Below, piece by piece: positions 1 to 7,984 of a DNA stretch of 64,000 bases (the first letter of the stretch is position 1; each line of letters opens with the position of its first letter). Below the pieces are notes generated by a model that was not told the origin of the DNA, ran no database searches, and worked only from the letters and a program-made list of their open reading frames with translations. The translations under genes were made by a program, and so were the position numbers. This DNA comes from Bradyrhizobium sp. LMTR 3 (GTDB lineage: Bacteria; Pseudomonadota; Alphaproteobacteria; Rhizobiales; Xanthobacteraceae): contig NZ_MAXC01000015.1 of the NCBI RefSeq assembly GCF_001693485.1, positions 1 through 64,000 of the forward strand, written 5' to 3'.

Positions 1-216
1 TTGCCAGCCGTGCGCCACGCCATCCTCGAACTCATCGCTCGACTACCGCCGCAGCGATGCCCGCATTGCCGAAAATGGATTTGCAACGAGCGGCGGCGTG
101 AGTAAATCTGCCAAAGTAGTGCTAGCCACTTTCCCGGCGCTGCGTGATGCGCCTCACGGTGCGGCGGGGCCGTGGCAACCATGATGGCACGGGATGTCGG
201 CCATGGGAGGGATGTC
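1..216. other. window edge, no gene called
   Basis: A + strand frame is open from base 1 to a TAA at 103-105 and could be the last 34 codons of a gene that begins outside the window. Its translation contains a short RCPHCRKW motif but is too short to assign. Nothing else is recognised before the first real start at 217. Confidence 0.3.
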
Positions 217-444
217 ATGGATCAGGAAAAGCGGTTGAAGCTCGCCGCCGTCTTCTTCGCCATTTTCTGGATCGGCGGGATGCTGTGGTGGAGCGGCGAG
301 TATCATCCCGCCTACGTCATCCTTCTTGCCGTTTGCGGCACTATCGGCGGCTACCTCTGGTACCTTGCCATGCGCTGGGTGTTTCGGCACATGCATCTGC
401 TGCGGCCGAACGGCGATCGCGGCGCCGGCAGCGAGACGCGGTGA
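217..444 (+). CDS. small two-helix membrane protein, unknown function
   Basis: A 75-residue protein starting MDQEKRLKL. The ATG at 217 is preferred over upstream in-frame starts because GGGAGG lies six bases before it. Two hydrophobic stretches, about residues 9-23 and 31-50, suggest two transmembrane helices joined by a short WWSGEYHP loop. The C-terminus is basic then Gly/Ser-rich. No family is recognised. The next gene is convergent, so it appears to be transcribed alone. Confidence 0.6.
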   Translation: MDQEKRLKLAAVFFAIFWIGGMLWWSGEYHPAYVILLAVCGTIGGYLWYLAMRWVFRHMHLLRPNGDRGAGSETR

Positions 445-534
445 CGCTTCCGCCGATTGCTGCCAGTTTCTGTAGAAGCTTCGAGCGTAGCGGCAGCTTC
501 TTTTCTGGTGCGCCTTAGTGCAATGGTGCAGACA

Positions 535-882
535 TCACACCAGCCGAAGAGCCAACTGGCGTTCGGGACGGATGTGGCTTTGCACGAAGTCGGTCAAATG
601 CTCCGGCACCGGCACACCATCTATATCGCAGCGCATCTGGATCTCAGCCGCGATGTCAGAAGAAACATCTTCGGACCAGTGTTCGAGCGTGTTGAACGCC
701 ACGATGCGGATAGGGCTGTTGTATTGGCCGGAAAATAGATCGCCGACGATGATTTCAAGGTCGGCCTTTTCGATCTCGGTTTCCCGGTAAACCGTCCCGT
801 TGGAAAAGCTGTCTACGACAAGGTAGACGGTTTGATCCGCCCCGTAAGGCACCATACCGGGTGACCAGCCAGTGCTTGGCAT
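535..882 (-). CDS. conserved hypothetical protein, 115 aa
   Basis: A soluble-looking acidic protein beginning MPSTGWSPGMVPYG, with no signal peptide or membrane segment. The N-terminal half (YLVVDSFSNG...YRETEIEKADLE) resembles small rhizobial proteins of unknown role; the C-terminal half is helical. Codon bias and length argue for a real gene. About 190 bases on its upstream side, before the P450 stop at 1075, hold nothing I can name. No function is assigned. Confidence 0.6.
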   Translation of the reverse strand: MPSTGWSPGMVPYGADQTVYLVVDSFSNGTVYRETEIEKADLEIIVGDLFSGQYNSPIRIVAFNTLEHWSEDVSSDIAAEIQMRCDIDGVPVPEHLTDFVQSHIRPERQLALRLV

Positions 883-1074
883 GTGCGCGAATCCTGCAAC
901 TCACCGATTCAAGCGCCGGCGAGCCGAGCGGTTCCAGTTTTAGTGCTATTTTTCCCGAATATTCCATCATCGGCCCGTGCTATCGCCCGCAAGGGATGTC
1001 GCTCGCGCGCAAGCGCCCGGAGAGGTAGCGCCATGACCGGATTGGATGATCGGACGATTTGCAAACGCGCGCCT

Positions 1075-2247
1075 TCAGGCTGCTTCCCACTTCACCGGAA
1101 GATTGAGCAACCCCCGAAACGCCCAGCCGCCGATCCGCACCGGTTCGCGCTCGTCCAGCCGCAGGCCTTGCAGCCGCGCGAACAGGCTCGGCAGCGCGAC
1201 GTCGGCCACCATCGCGCGCGAGGCGAACGCGCCGGCGCAATAATGCGGGCCGGCGCCGAAGGCGATGCTTTTTTGCGTATCGCGCGTGATGTCGAAACGG
1301 TCGGGGTCGTTGAAACAGGCCTCGTCGCGGTTAGCCGAGCCGAACATGAAGAACACGCGGTCCTCCGGTTCGAAGTCGATGCCGTGATACGTCCACGGTT
1401 TTGCGACCCGGCGCGGCGACATCTGGATCGGCGCGATCCAGCGCGCATATTCCTCGAACACGTCGATCCATTTTGCTTTTCCCTCGCGCACCAGCGCGAG
1501 CTGATCGGGATGCGTCAGCAAGGCCCAGGTCGCGCCTGATATCGCATCGCGCGGCTCGTTCTGTCCGCCGGAGATTGCGAGCTTGATGTTGGCGCGGATG
1601 CTTTCCATGTTCTGGCCTGAAGCCAGCAGCACGCTCAGGATCGAGGTGTTGGGGTGTTTCTTCACCACCGGAATCATGTCGTCGATCGCAGCGTCGATGC
1701 CGGCGGTCGCGGCATGGCAGCGCGCCTCGACCTCCTTGTTGCCGGTGTAATTGGCGATGCCATCGATCATCGCCTGCGACCACGCGTCCATGTCCTGGTA
1801 GCGCATGTTGGTCAGCCCGGTGACGTCTTTTAAGCATTCGGCCGACAGCGGCAGCGCGAACGCCTTGCAGAGATCGGCGGAGCCTTGCGGCACGAGCTCA
1901 TCGAGGATGCGGTCGGCATGGGCCTGAAACTGCCGGATCCAGGTGTCGCGCACGGTGCGCGGCGACACCGCGGGAAACATCGCCTGCCGCTCCGTCATGT
2001 GCGCTTCGCCGTCCTTGCGCATCATGTTGTGGCCCATCAGCACGTTCATCAGCCCGTTCGGCTGATGCGAGGAGAACACGTCGATGCGCTTCTCCTGGGT
2101 GAAGATGTCATCGCGCCGGGTGAACACGGTCGAGCCGAGCTGCGGCACGAACGCGATCGGCACCTCTTTTCGCATCTTCGCCAGCGCGGGGTAGGGATCG
2201 GCCCAGAAGGCGGGGACGTCGATGTCGAAATGCGGGGCGTTGGACAT
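1075..2247 (-). CDS. cytochrome P450
   Basis: A 390-residue soluble bacterial P450 monooxygenase. The haem-thiolate loop FGAGPHYCAG is at residues 330-339 with ligand Cys337. The K-helix ExxR is in EEYAR (about 266-269), and the meander region contains NDPDRFD. The I-helix reads GGQNEPRD (about 227-234) instead of the usual (A/G)GxxT(T/S), so the proton-delivery threonine is missing and an acid followed by proline takes its place. The SDR gene lies upstream with a 7-base gap, so the two are probably cotranscribed and may act in sequence on one alcohol or terpenoid-like substrate. No ferredoxin or reductase gene is adjacent. The substrate cannot be predicted. Confidence 0.93.
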   Translation of the reverse strand: MSNAPHFDIDVPAFWADPYPALAKMRKEVPIAFVPQLGSTVFTRRDDIFTQEKRIDVFSSHQPNGLMNVLMGHNMMRKDGEAHMTERQAMFPAVSPRTVRDTWIRQFQAHADRILDELVPQGSADLCKAFALPLSAECLKDVTGLTNMRYQDMDAWSQAMIDGIANYTGNKEVEARCHAATAGIDAAIDDMIPVVKKHPNTSILSVLLASGQNMESIRANIKLAISGGQNEPRDAISGATWALLTHPDQLALVREGKAKWIDVFEEYARWIAPIQMSPRRVAKPWTYHGIDFEPEDRVFFMFGSANRDEACFNDPDRFDITRDTQKSIAFGAGPHYCAGAFASRAMVADVALPSLFARLQGLRLDEREPVRIGGWAFRGLLNLPVKWEAA

Positions 2248-2254
2248 GATGACC

Positions 2255-3022
2255 TCAGACCGCCCGATAGCCGCCGTCGACCATCACGATCGATCCGGAG
2301 ACGTAAGCTGACAGATCGGATGCCAGGAAGACCGCGGGGCCGACGATGTCCTCTGCGGTGCCGGGCCGGCCCAGCGGGGTGTGATCCATGAAGGTCTTCA
2401 CCAGCTCTGGATTGTTGGCGCGGGCATTGGCGTTCAGTGGCGTTGCGATGAAGCCGGGGCCGATTGCATTGACGCGGACGCCTTCCTTGCCGAGTTCGGC
2501 GGCGAGCGCCTTGGTGAAGCCGAGCACGCCGTGCTTGGAGGCGGTGTAGGCCGGCGAGCTCGGCGTGCGCACATGCACGAAGGACTGGATCGAGCCGATG
2601 TTGACGATGCGCCCCTTGCTCGCGCGCAACGGTTCGAGAAAGGCATGCGTCACGTTGAAGACGCCGGTGAGGTTGATCGCGATAATGTCTTCCCAGTCGC
2701 TGATCACGGCCTCTGCCGCGCCCAGCATGCCGTTGCGGCGGACGATGCCGGCATTGTTGACGAGGATCGAGACCTGGCCGACCTTGTCGGCGACCTGCTT
2801 TGCCATCGCGACGCAGTCCTCGCGTTTGCTGACGTCGAGCGCAAAGCTGTCCGCATTGCCGCCGGTGTCGCGGACTTCCCTTGCCGTTTCTGCTACCGCG
2901 TTCTCGTCCCTGTCGAGCAGCACGACCCGCGCGCCCTCCCGTGCATAGCCGCTCGCAATCGCGCGCCCGATACCGGAACCTGCGCCGGTGATGACGGCGA
3001 TGTGATTTTGGAGAAGTGGCAT
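2255..3022 (-). CDS. SDR family NAD(P)-dependent oxidoreductase
   Basis: A 255-residue classical short-chain dehydrogenase/reductase. Visible motifs are the dinucleotide-binding TGAGSGIG (12-19), NNAG (about 90), the active-site Ser in NIGSIQS and YTASK with catalytic Tyr and Lys. The acidic residue after beta-2 (LLDRDE) suggests NAD(H) preference. GPGFIATPLN and DGGYRAV are typical of the 3-oxoacyl-ACP/alcohol dehydrogenase branch. It is first in a two-gene unit with the P450 and probably oxidises or reduces a hydroxyl or keto group on the same compound. The start at 3022 is the ATG nearest the SDR fold and gives the usual family length. Confidence 0.93.
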   Translation of the reverse strand: MPLLQNHIAVITGAGSGIGRAIASGYAREGARVVLLDRDENAVAETAREVRDTGGNADSFALDVSKREDCVAMAKQVADKVGQVSILVNNAGIVRRNGMLGAAEAVISDWEDIIAINLTGVFNVTHAFLEPLRASKGRIVNIGSIQSFVHVRTPSSPAYTASKHGVLGFTKALAAELGKEGVRVNAIGPGFIATPLNANARANNPELVKTFMDHTPLGRPGTAEDIVGPAVFLASDLSAYVSGSIVMVDGGYRAV

Positions 3023-3110
3023 GGCGCGTTTCCTCTTGCTTGGTTTTGCCAGAGGATAGCAAGCGCGCCCGCTTGTACAAGATGGTTGGCGGCGACTACG
3101 TTAGGAATTG

Positions 3111-3150
3111 TAGGGTGGGCAAAGGCGCACTTGCGCCGTGCCCACCATCG
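3111..3150. repeat. family A palindromic repeat (GTGGGC type), copy 1
   Basis: Inverted arms GTGGGCAAAGGCGCA and TGCGCCGTGCCCAC sit between the SDR start and the next gene. The same TAGGGTGGGC...GCCCACCATCGA unit recurs near 4991 and 7713, always between genes. It looks like a REP/BIME-type element. Confidence 0.8.
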
Positions 3151-3178
3151 AACATTCCGCTCGTGAAGGAGGCGAGGC

Positions 3179-3727
3179 ATGACGCAAACGGCAACCGGAT
3201 GGCGCGCCTCACGCCGGCGCAATGGCGCCAGTGCCGTGCTGACGATGCTCTGCGCGCTAGCCGCATTGTCGTTTCCATCGAGCGGATCGCCGGCCGCCGC
3301 GCCGATCGCGGTCGCGGTAGCGGATTTCGATTATTTCGATACCTCCGGCGAAGTCGTGGACCAGAGTGCGGAGCATCGCGCCCGCGTCGCGTCGTTTGCC
3401 GCGTTGCTGCGCGACAATCTCGCGGCGCAGGGCGATTATCGCGTGGTGCCGATCGAATGTCCCGATCATCCGTGTACGGCGACCAGCATGTCGCAGGACG
3501 TCTTCATCGCCGCCGCGCGCAAGGCCGGCGCACGGCTCGTGGTCTATGGCGGCATCCGCAAGATGAGCACCTTGGTGCAATGGGGCGAAATCCAGTTGCT
3601 CGATCTCGAAGCCGAGAAACTGTTGATGCGGCGAACCGTGACGTTTCGCGGCGACAACGATGCCGCTTATCGCCATGCCGCCGATTTCGTCGGCAATACG
3701 CTGAAGGAAACCATGCCGAAGCCGTGA
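3179..3727 (+). CDS. DUF2380-like exported protein
   Basis: A 182-residue protein with a basic N-terminus and a hydrophobic signal segment (about 18-41, ending in SPAAAP), so export to the periplasm is likely. The mature part begins VAVADFDYFDTSGE and contains RVASFAALLRDNL and ARKAGARLVVYGGIRKMSTLVQW, a pattern I associate with DUF2380 proteins, whose biochemical function is unknown. ECPDHPC carries two cysteines that could form a disulfide. The ATG at 3179 follows GAAGGAGGCG. A family A repeat lies just upstream. Confidence 0.75.
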   Translation: MTQTATGWRASRRRNGASAVLTMLCALAALSFPSSGSPAAAPIAVAVADFDYFDTSGEVVDQSAEHRARVASFAALLRDNLAAQGDYRVVPIECPDHPCTATSMSQDVFIAAARKAGARLVVYGGIRKMSTLVQWGEIQLLDLEAEKLLMRRTVTFRGDNDAAYRHAADFVGNTLKETMPKP

Positions 3728-3751
3728 GGTCCCACCGACGATCGCGAGATT

Positions 3752-3783
3752 GGCGGATTACGCTGTCGCTAATCCGCCCTACG
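3752..3783. repeat. GGCGGATTA palindromic repeat, copy 1
   Basis: GGCGGATTACGC and GCTAATCCGCC form an inverted pair with a short loop, between the convergent DUF2380 and RidA genes. It just reaches the RidA stop codon. A near-identical unit is at 11712-11743. Confidence 0.75.
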
Positions 3784-4168
3784 TCTTAGCGAGTGAGGCA
3801 ACAGCTTCGATCTCGATCAGCATCTTCGGATCGGGCAGTGCCTGCACCACGCAGGTGGTACGGGCGGGGTAGGGCGCCGGCCCGAACGCCGACGCATACA
3901 GCACGTTCATCGTGGCGACGTCGGATGCGCGCGTCAGCAGCACGTTGACCTTGACCAGATCGCGAAACGTCGCGCCGGCTTCGTCGAGCACGCGCTTGAT
4001 ATTGGCGACGACGAAGCCGAACTGCGCCTCGAAACCATCCGCCAGCGCGCCCTTGTCGTCAAAACCCGGAATGCCCGAGATGAACAGCAGGTCGCCGGTG
4101 CGCGTGGCAAAGGATAGCGGCGGGGCCTTGACGCCGGCGGGCGGCGCAAAATGCTGGATCGGGGACAT
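3779..4168 (-). CDS. RidA family protein
   Basis: A 129-residue RidA/YjgF/UK114 protein. Family members hydrolyse reactive enamine/imine intermediates, protecting PLP enzymes from 2-aminoacrylate damage. The hallmark arginine is present in YPARTTCVVQALP (Arg103), followed by the acidic residue of LIEIEAVA (about 119-121). FISGIPGFDD and VKVNVLLT match the conserved strands. Length is normal. It is cytosolic and transcribed alone. The exact subgroup (RidA versus Rid1-7) is not decidable by eye. Confidence 0.9.
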   Translation of the reverse strand: MSPIQHFAPPAGVKAPPLSFATRTGDLLFISGIPGFDDKGALADGFEAQFGFVVANIKRVLDEAGATFRDLVKVNVLLTRASDVATMNVLYASAFGPAPYPARTTCVVQALPDPKMLIEIEAVASLAKT

Positions 4169-4543
4169 GGGACACCTCGTGGATGGCTCGGTGCCTTGAA
4201 GCCTAGCGCGCCGCTGCCCCGCTGGAAAGGCAGCGGCGCACGCGCTTCACGACCCGCCGATTGGTTTGAAGGTCCCGTCCGTCACGGAAATTCGCTGGAT
4301 ACGATAGCGGCATACGATGGCTGTGAAAGTAATGCAGTTCACAGGCCGGCATTTTTGTTCGTGCAATCGTGATGAAATTGTGTCGGGCGCACGGCGCGGG
4401 TCGGCACAGAGTGCGTCGCGCGGGGGCCTGAATATGCTTTGCCCCTTGCGCCGATCGGCTACAATCCGATAGTTGCGACTCAATCTGCAGCGCAAAGCCC
4501 GCCCGACACTTTTCCGATTTGAAGCCCTCCGGAGATACGATCC
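4169..4543. other. divergent intergenic region with a strong hairpin
   Basis: This 375-base stretch separates two divergent genes and has no convincing reading frame. GCGCCGCTGCC at 4208-4218 and GGCAGCGGCGC at 4229-4239 form a perfect 11-bp stem with a 10-base loop and no T-run. The remainder is mixed sequence before a GGAG at about 4531 that serves the next gene. Confidence 0.6.
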
Positions 4544-4984
4544 ATGAACATGCCATCCGCCGTTCGCGCCACCGTGCTTGCGTTTGCGGCCTTCGCCGGC
4601 GTCACGCTGTCGTCCGCCGCGCATGCCGACGAAGGTTTCGTGCAGCTCACGATCTACAAGGCGGGATGGATCATCGGCGGGTCCGGCGGCAGCGGCGTTC
4701 TGAATTTTCACGGGCGACGCTATCCGCTGTCGACCGGCGGCCTCGACTACGGCCTGGTGTTCGGTGGATCGAAGACCGTGCTGCGCGGCCGCGTCAGCAA
4801 CATCTGGCGCCCCTCCGATGTCGCGGGCGTCTACGGCGCAGCCGGCGCGGGCCTGGCGGTCGGCCGCGGCGCACGCGCGATCGTGCTCACCAACCAGAAG
4901 GGCGCGGTGCTGGAATTGACCGGGCACCAGGTCGGGTTGATGGCGAACGCCGATCTCAGTGGGTTAGCGATCACGATGCGGTAG
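4544..4984 (+). CDS. exported glycine-rich hypothetical protein
   Basis: A 146-residue protein with a clear signal peptide (about residues 1-28, cleavage near SSAAHA-DEG). The mature part contains GGSGGSGVLNFHGRRYPLSTGG and then alternating Gly/Ala-rich strands ending in VGLMANADLSGLAITM. This resembles periplasmic beta-rich proteins of the SYLF/EipA kind in style, but I cannot place it in a named family. The start has CCTCCGGAGAT upstream. Function is unknown; a periplasmic or lipid-interface role is only a guess. Confidence 0.75.
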   Translation: MNMPSAVRATVLAFAAFAGVTLSSAAHADEGFVQLTIYKAGWIIGGSGGSGVLNFHGRRYPLSTGGLDYGLVFGGSKTVLRGRVSNIWRPSDVAGVYGAAGAGLAVGRGARAIVLTNQKGAVLELTGHQVGLMANADLSGLAITMR

Positions 4985-4990
4985 GACTTG

Positions 4991-5077
4991 TAGGGTGGGC
5001 AAAGGCGCGCAAGCGCCGTGCCCACCATCGAGCATCTCGCGCGAAACGGTGGGCACGCTTCGCTTTGCCCACCCTAC
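4991..5077. repeat. family A palindromic repeat, copies 2 and 3 head to head
   Basis: TAGGGTGGGCAAAGGCGC at 4991 pairs with GCGCCGTGCCCACC. A second unit, GGTGGGCACGCTTCGCTTTG then CCCACCCTAC, follows at 5048-5077. The pair lies between two co-directional genes and produces a false N-terminal extension of the downstream frame. Confidence 0.8.
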
Positions 5078-5099
5078 GGCAGAGACGCGGAGCCTTGCG

Positions 5100-5645
5100 A
5101 TGAACCGCGAAGACTTGATCACCGCCTACACGGCGCCGGGCCGCCACTACCACAACCTCTCGCACATCGAAGACTGTCTCGCTGCGCTCGCGCGCGTCGG
5201 CAATCTTTCGGAGCGCGAGCGCGAAATCCTGACCGAGGCGATCTGGTGGCACGATGTCGTTTATGACCCGACCCGCTCGGACAATGAAGAGCTCAGCGCG
5301 CGGCTGGCCGAGCAGCACGTCCGCGAGAATATCGGAGCGGAAGTAGCCCGCCTGATCCGCCTGACCAAGACACACGACGTCCAGCCCGATGATCGCCTGG
5401 GCGCCATCTTGATCTCGATCGACCTCAGCATTCTCGGCGCGGAGCCCGCGCGCTACGACGCCGACGCCGCCGCGATCCGGCAGGAGTTCATCCACGTGCC
5501 GGACGCCGACTATCGCGCCGGCCGCGCCAGGGTGCTCGGCCAGTTCGCCGCCCGTCCGGTGATCTTTCCCGATCCGGCCTTTGCCGCAAGATATGACGGC
5601 CAGGCCCGCGAAAACCTCGCGCGCGAGCTGGCCGCCTTGCGCTGA
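5100..5645 (+). CDS. HD-domain protein (COG4339-type predicted hydrolase)
   Basis: A 181-residue protein with the pattern YHNLSHIEDCL (about 17-27) and WWHDVVYD (about 50-57), which supply the His and His-Asp ligands expected of a small HD metal-dependent phosphohydrolase. Homologues are often misannotated as NMDAR2C subunit-like. A later DLSILG segment provides a further Asp. The substrate is not known. An in-frame start at 4995 is rejected because the extension is translated repeat sequence; ATG 5100 starts the conserved region. It ends three bases from the convergent DUF1993 gene. Confidence 0.85.
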   Translation: MNREDLITAYTAPGRHYHNLSHIEDCLAALARVGNLSEREREILTEAIWWHDVVYDPTRSDNEELSARLAEQHVRENIGAEVARLIRLTKTHDVQPDDRLGAILISIDLSILGAEPARYDADAAAIRQEFIHVPDADYRAGRARVLGQFAARPVIFPDPAFAARYDGQARENLARELAALR

Positions 5646-5648
5646 CGA

Positions 5649-6152
5649 TTACCTCACCCCGAGAAAATCCCGCTTGCCGATTTCCACGCCGTTGTGGCGC
5701 AAAATGCCGTGCGCGGTTGCGGCGTGGAAGTAAAAATTCGGGAAGGCGAAATTGACGAGATATTGCTGGCCGTTCATCGTCATGGTGTTGCTGGGGCCGA
5801 TCGGGAAGGTCACTTCGCGCGTCTCGCCGCCCTCGAACTGCGCCGGCTTGAATGCCTTCACATAATCGGTCGTTTTCGCGATCCGCTGCTGCAATTCCTC
5901 AAAGCTCTTTTCGGTGTCGGGTATGGACGGCACTTCGCTGCCAGTGAGGCGCGCGCAGGTCTTCGCGGCAAAATCGCAGGCCGTCTGCACCTGGCGTGTC
6001 AGCGGATACATGTCCGGGTAAAGCCTGGCATTGAGCAGCACCTCCGGCTGAATGTTCTTTGCCGTGCAATGCGCTTCCGCCTTGGCGAGCAGACCGGAAA
6101 GGCTGCCGAGAATCTGCAGGAAGGCCGGCACGGTTAGGTCGTGGAAAGACAT
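5649..6152 (-). CDS. DUF1993 family protein
   Basis: A 167-residue protein of the DUF1993 group, which has a DinB-like four-helix look. Recognisable parts are SFHDLTVPAFLQILGSL at the N-terminus, LLNARLYPDMYPLTRQVQ, and the C-terminal FPNFYFHAATAHGILRHNG, whose tyrosine and histidines may bind metal. Function is unproved. It is cytosolic, with no signal peptide. It is convergent with the HD gene. Confidence 0.88.
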   Translation of the reverse strand: MSFHDLTVPAFLQILGSLSGLLAKAEAHCTAKNIQPEVLLNARLYPDMYPLTRQVQTACDFAAKTCARLTGSEVPSIPDTEKSFEELQQRIAKTTDYVKAFKPAQFEGGETREVTFPIGPSNTMTMNGQQYLVNFAFPNFYFHAATAHGILRHNGVEIGKRDFLGVR

Positions 6153-6344
6153 GCGATGCTCTTTTCGTGATGTGGAATGGTGCCTCGGGAGGATGAGGTG
6201 TTGCTCGAGATGGGAGGCGCGCGGGGAAATACAACCACTTTGAGCCGACAGGCCGCGGCGTACTGGATTGCCCGCCGGAGCCTGTCATCGGGCGCGCATT
6301 CGCGCGACCCGGTGGCGGGGAATGACGACTGGCGTTGTTGTCAA

Positions 6345-7688
6345 CTACCGCGCTGCCGGCATCAGCAGGCCGGCAGGCTGCGCCTGGACGCCGGGCCCGC
6401 GCATCCGCGCCAGGAGCTCCGCCGTCGGCCAGGAATCCGCCGGCAGGCCGTATTTGATCTGCATCGCCTTCACCGCCGTGCGGCTCAACTGTCCCATCAC
6501 GCCGTCGACCTTGCCGACATTGTAGCCAGCGCGCACCAGGAGCTGCTGCAGCTCCTTCAGCTCGTTGAGCGGCAATTGTGCGACCGGCGCCGATGGCTGC
6601 CGCATCGGCGGGGCGCCGGCGATGCGGCTGGCGAGATAGGCGGCGGTGGTCGAATAGATCAGCGAGTTGTTCCACTCGGTATAGGCGGCGAAATTCGCGT
6701 ACGCCAGAAACGCCGGTCCAGTACGGCCCATTGGCAAGAGCAGCGAGGCCGGCAGGTCGTCGTTCGGCAGCGGCCGGCCGTCGGGATAGGTGACGCCGAG
6801 CTGCGCGAATTTTGCGCGCGGCAGTTTTGTCGTGAGGTCAGCCTGCTCCCACGGAAAATTTTGCGGCGCGCGCACTTCCTGCAGCCACGGCTCGCCGCGC
6901 CGCCATTTCAATCCATTGGCGATATAGTTCGCGGTCGAGCCGATCACATCGGACGCGCTACGCAACAGGTTGCGGTGGCCGTCGCCGTCATAGTCCACCG
7001 CGTAGTTGAAATAGTGCGTCGCCAGGAACTGCGTCTGCCCGAGTTCGCCGGCCCATGCGCCGATCATCTCGCTTGCCGTGAGATCGCCGCGGTCGATGAT
7101 CTTCAGCGCGGCGATGGTTTCCTTGCTGAACATCTCGGAGCGGCGGCAGTCATAGGCCAGCGACACCAGCGAGCGCAGCGTATGCAGATTGCCTAACTCG
7201 GCGCCAAAACTGCTCTCCAGCCCCCAGAACGCGGCGATCACGGCGGGCGGCACGCCGTATTCCTTCTCGGCGCGGTTGAACGCGGCTGCATGCATCCGGA
7301 TTCGCGCCTGCGCATTTTTTGCCGCGCCATCGGACGCCCTGTTCCGCGCGAACTCGGTGAACACCTGGCCGAACACGCGCTGGCCGCGGTCGCGGTTGAC
7401 GATGCCCTGGTCGTAGACGAGGTAGGGCGCCGCCTCGGCCAACGTGCGCTGCGACACGCCCTCTGCGGCGGCCTGTTGTTTGAGGTCGGCGAGGAAGCGA
7501 TCGAACGACAGGCCATTGTGGCAGGCCGCGCCGCGGGGTGCGCGCGGAGCGGCGGCCGGCGGCTGCTGACCGGGTGCGGGTGCAACTCTCGGTGCGGGAC
7601 GAACTGGGGCGGGGGCCGGTTGGGCGATGGCGAGAGATGAAAGAAACAGGGACGCCGTGGCAGCAACGAGGGATCTGTGAAGCAGCAT
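6345..7688 (-). CDS. MltB-type lytic murein transglycosylase
   Basis: A 447-residue periplasmic peptidoglycan lytic enzyme. An N-terminal signal peptide (about 1-22, ending SLAIAQ) is followed by a Pro/Ala-rich linker. The SLT2/MltB-type domain carries the catalytic Glu in AFWGLESSFG and GELGQTQFLATHYFNYAVDYDGDG. A C-terminal PG_binding_1 domain (QLLVRAGYNVGKVDGVMGQLSRTAVKAMQ) closes it. It cleaves MurNAc-GlcNAc bonds with 1,6-anhydro product formation. The ATG at 7688 is chosen because the longer frame to 7763 is translated repeat sequence. The gene is monocistronic. Confidence 0.92.
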   Translation of the reverse strand: MLLHRSLVAATASLFLSSLAIAQPAPAPVRPAPRVAPAPGQQPPAAAPRAPRGAACHNGLSFDRFLADLKQQAAAEGVSQRTLAEAAPYLVYDQGIVNRDRGQRVFGQVFTEFARNRASDGAAKNAQARIRMHAAAFNRAEKEYGVPPAVIAAFWGLESSFGAELGNLHTLRSLVSLAYDCRRSEMFSKETIAALKIIDRGDLTASEMIGAWAGELGQTQFLATHYFNYAVDYDGDGHRNLLRSASDVIGSTANYIANGLKWRRGEPWLQEVRAPQNFPWEQADLTTKLPRAKFAQLGVTYPDGRPLPNDDLPASLLLPMGRTGPAFLAYANFAAYTEWNNSLIYSTTAAYLASRIAGAPPMRQPSAPVAQLPLNELKELQQLLVRAGYNVGKVDGVMGQLSRTAVKAMQIKYGLPADSWPTAELLARMRGPGVQAQPAGLLMPAAR

Positions 7689-7712
7689 CAATGTCACCGG
7701 CGAGAAGGATTG

Positions 7713-7807
7713 TAGGGTGGGCAAAGCGAAGCGTGCCCACCATTTCAAATCCGGCCAGTTCAATCAATATGGTGGGCACGGCGCAAGTGCGCCTTTGCCT
7801 ACCCTAC
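7713..7807. repeat. family A palindromic repeat, copies 4 and 5
   Basis: TAGGGTGGGCAAAGCGAAGC then GTGCCCACCAT at 7713-7743, followed by ATGGTGGGCACGGCGCAAGT then GCGCCTTTGCCTACCCTAC at 7769-7807. The outer TAGGGT and ACCCTA ends make the whole block a large inverted structure between divergent genes. Confidence 0.8.
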
Positions 7808-7984
7808 GGCGTCGGAGCAATCCGCTGCGCAAGCCCCGTCACGCGCATAGGAGCCTGCCGTAACAACCTGATCTCGCAGGCTGTTCCAACCGCTTTTCCC
7901 CGTGTAGGCTTGGCATCTGCCCGACTTTTGAAGGTGAGCCGACAATCACCGGGGCGGGCGGAACGAGGGAGATGGCGGAAGACC

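Noticed and set aside
4995..5099. N-terminal extension of the HD-domain protein
   Set aside because: It is a translated family A repeat; the conserved domain starts after ATG 5100.
7688..7763. N-terminal extension of the lytic transglycosylase
   Set aside because: The extra 25 residues are the translation of a family A repeat, and a good signal peptide starts at 7688.
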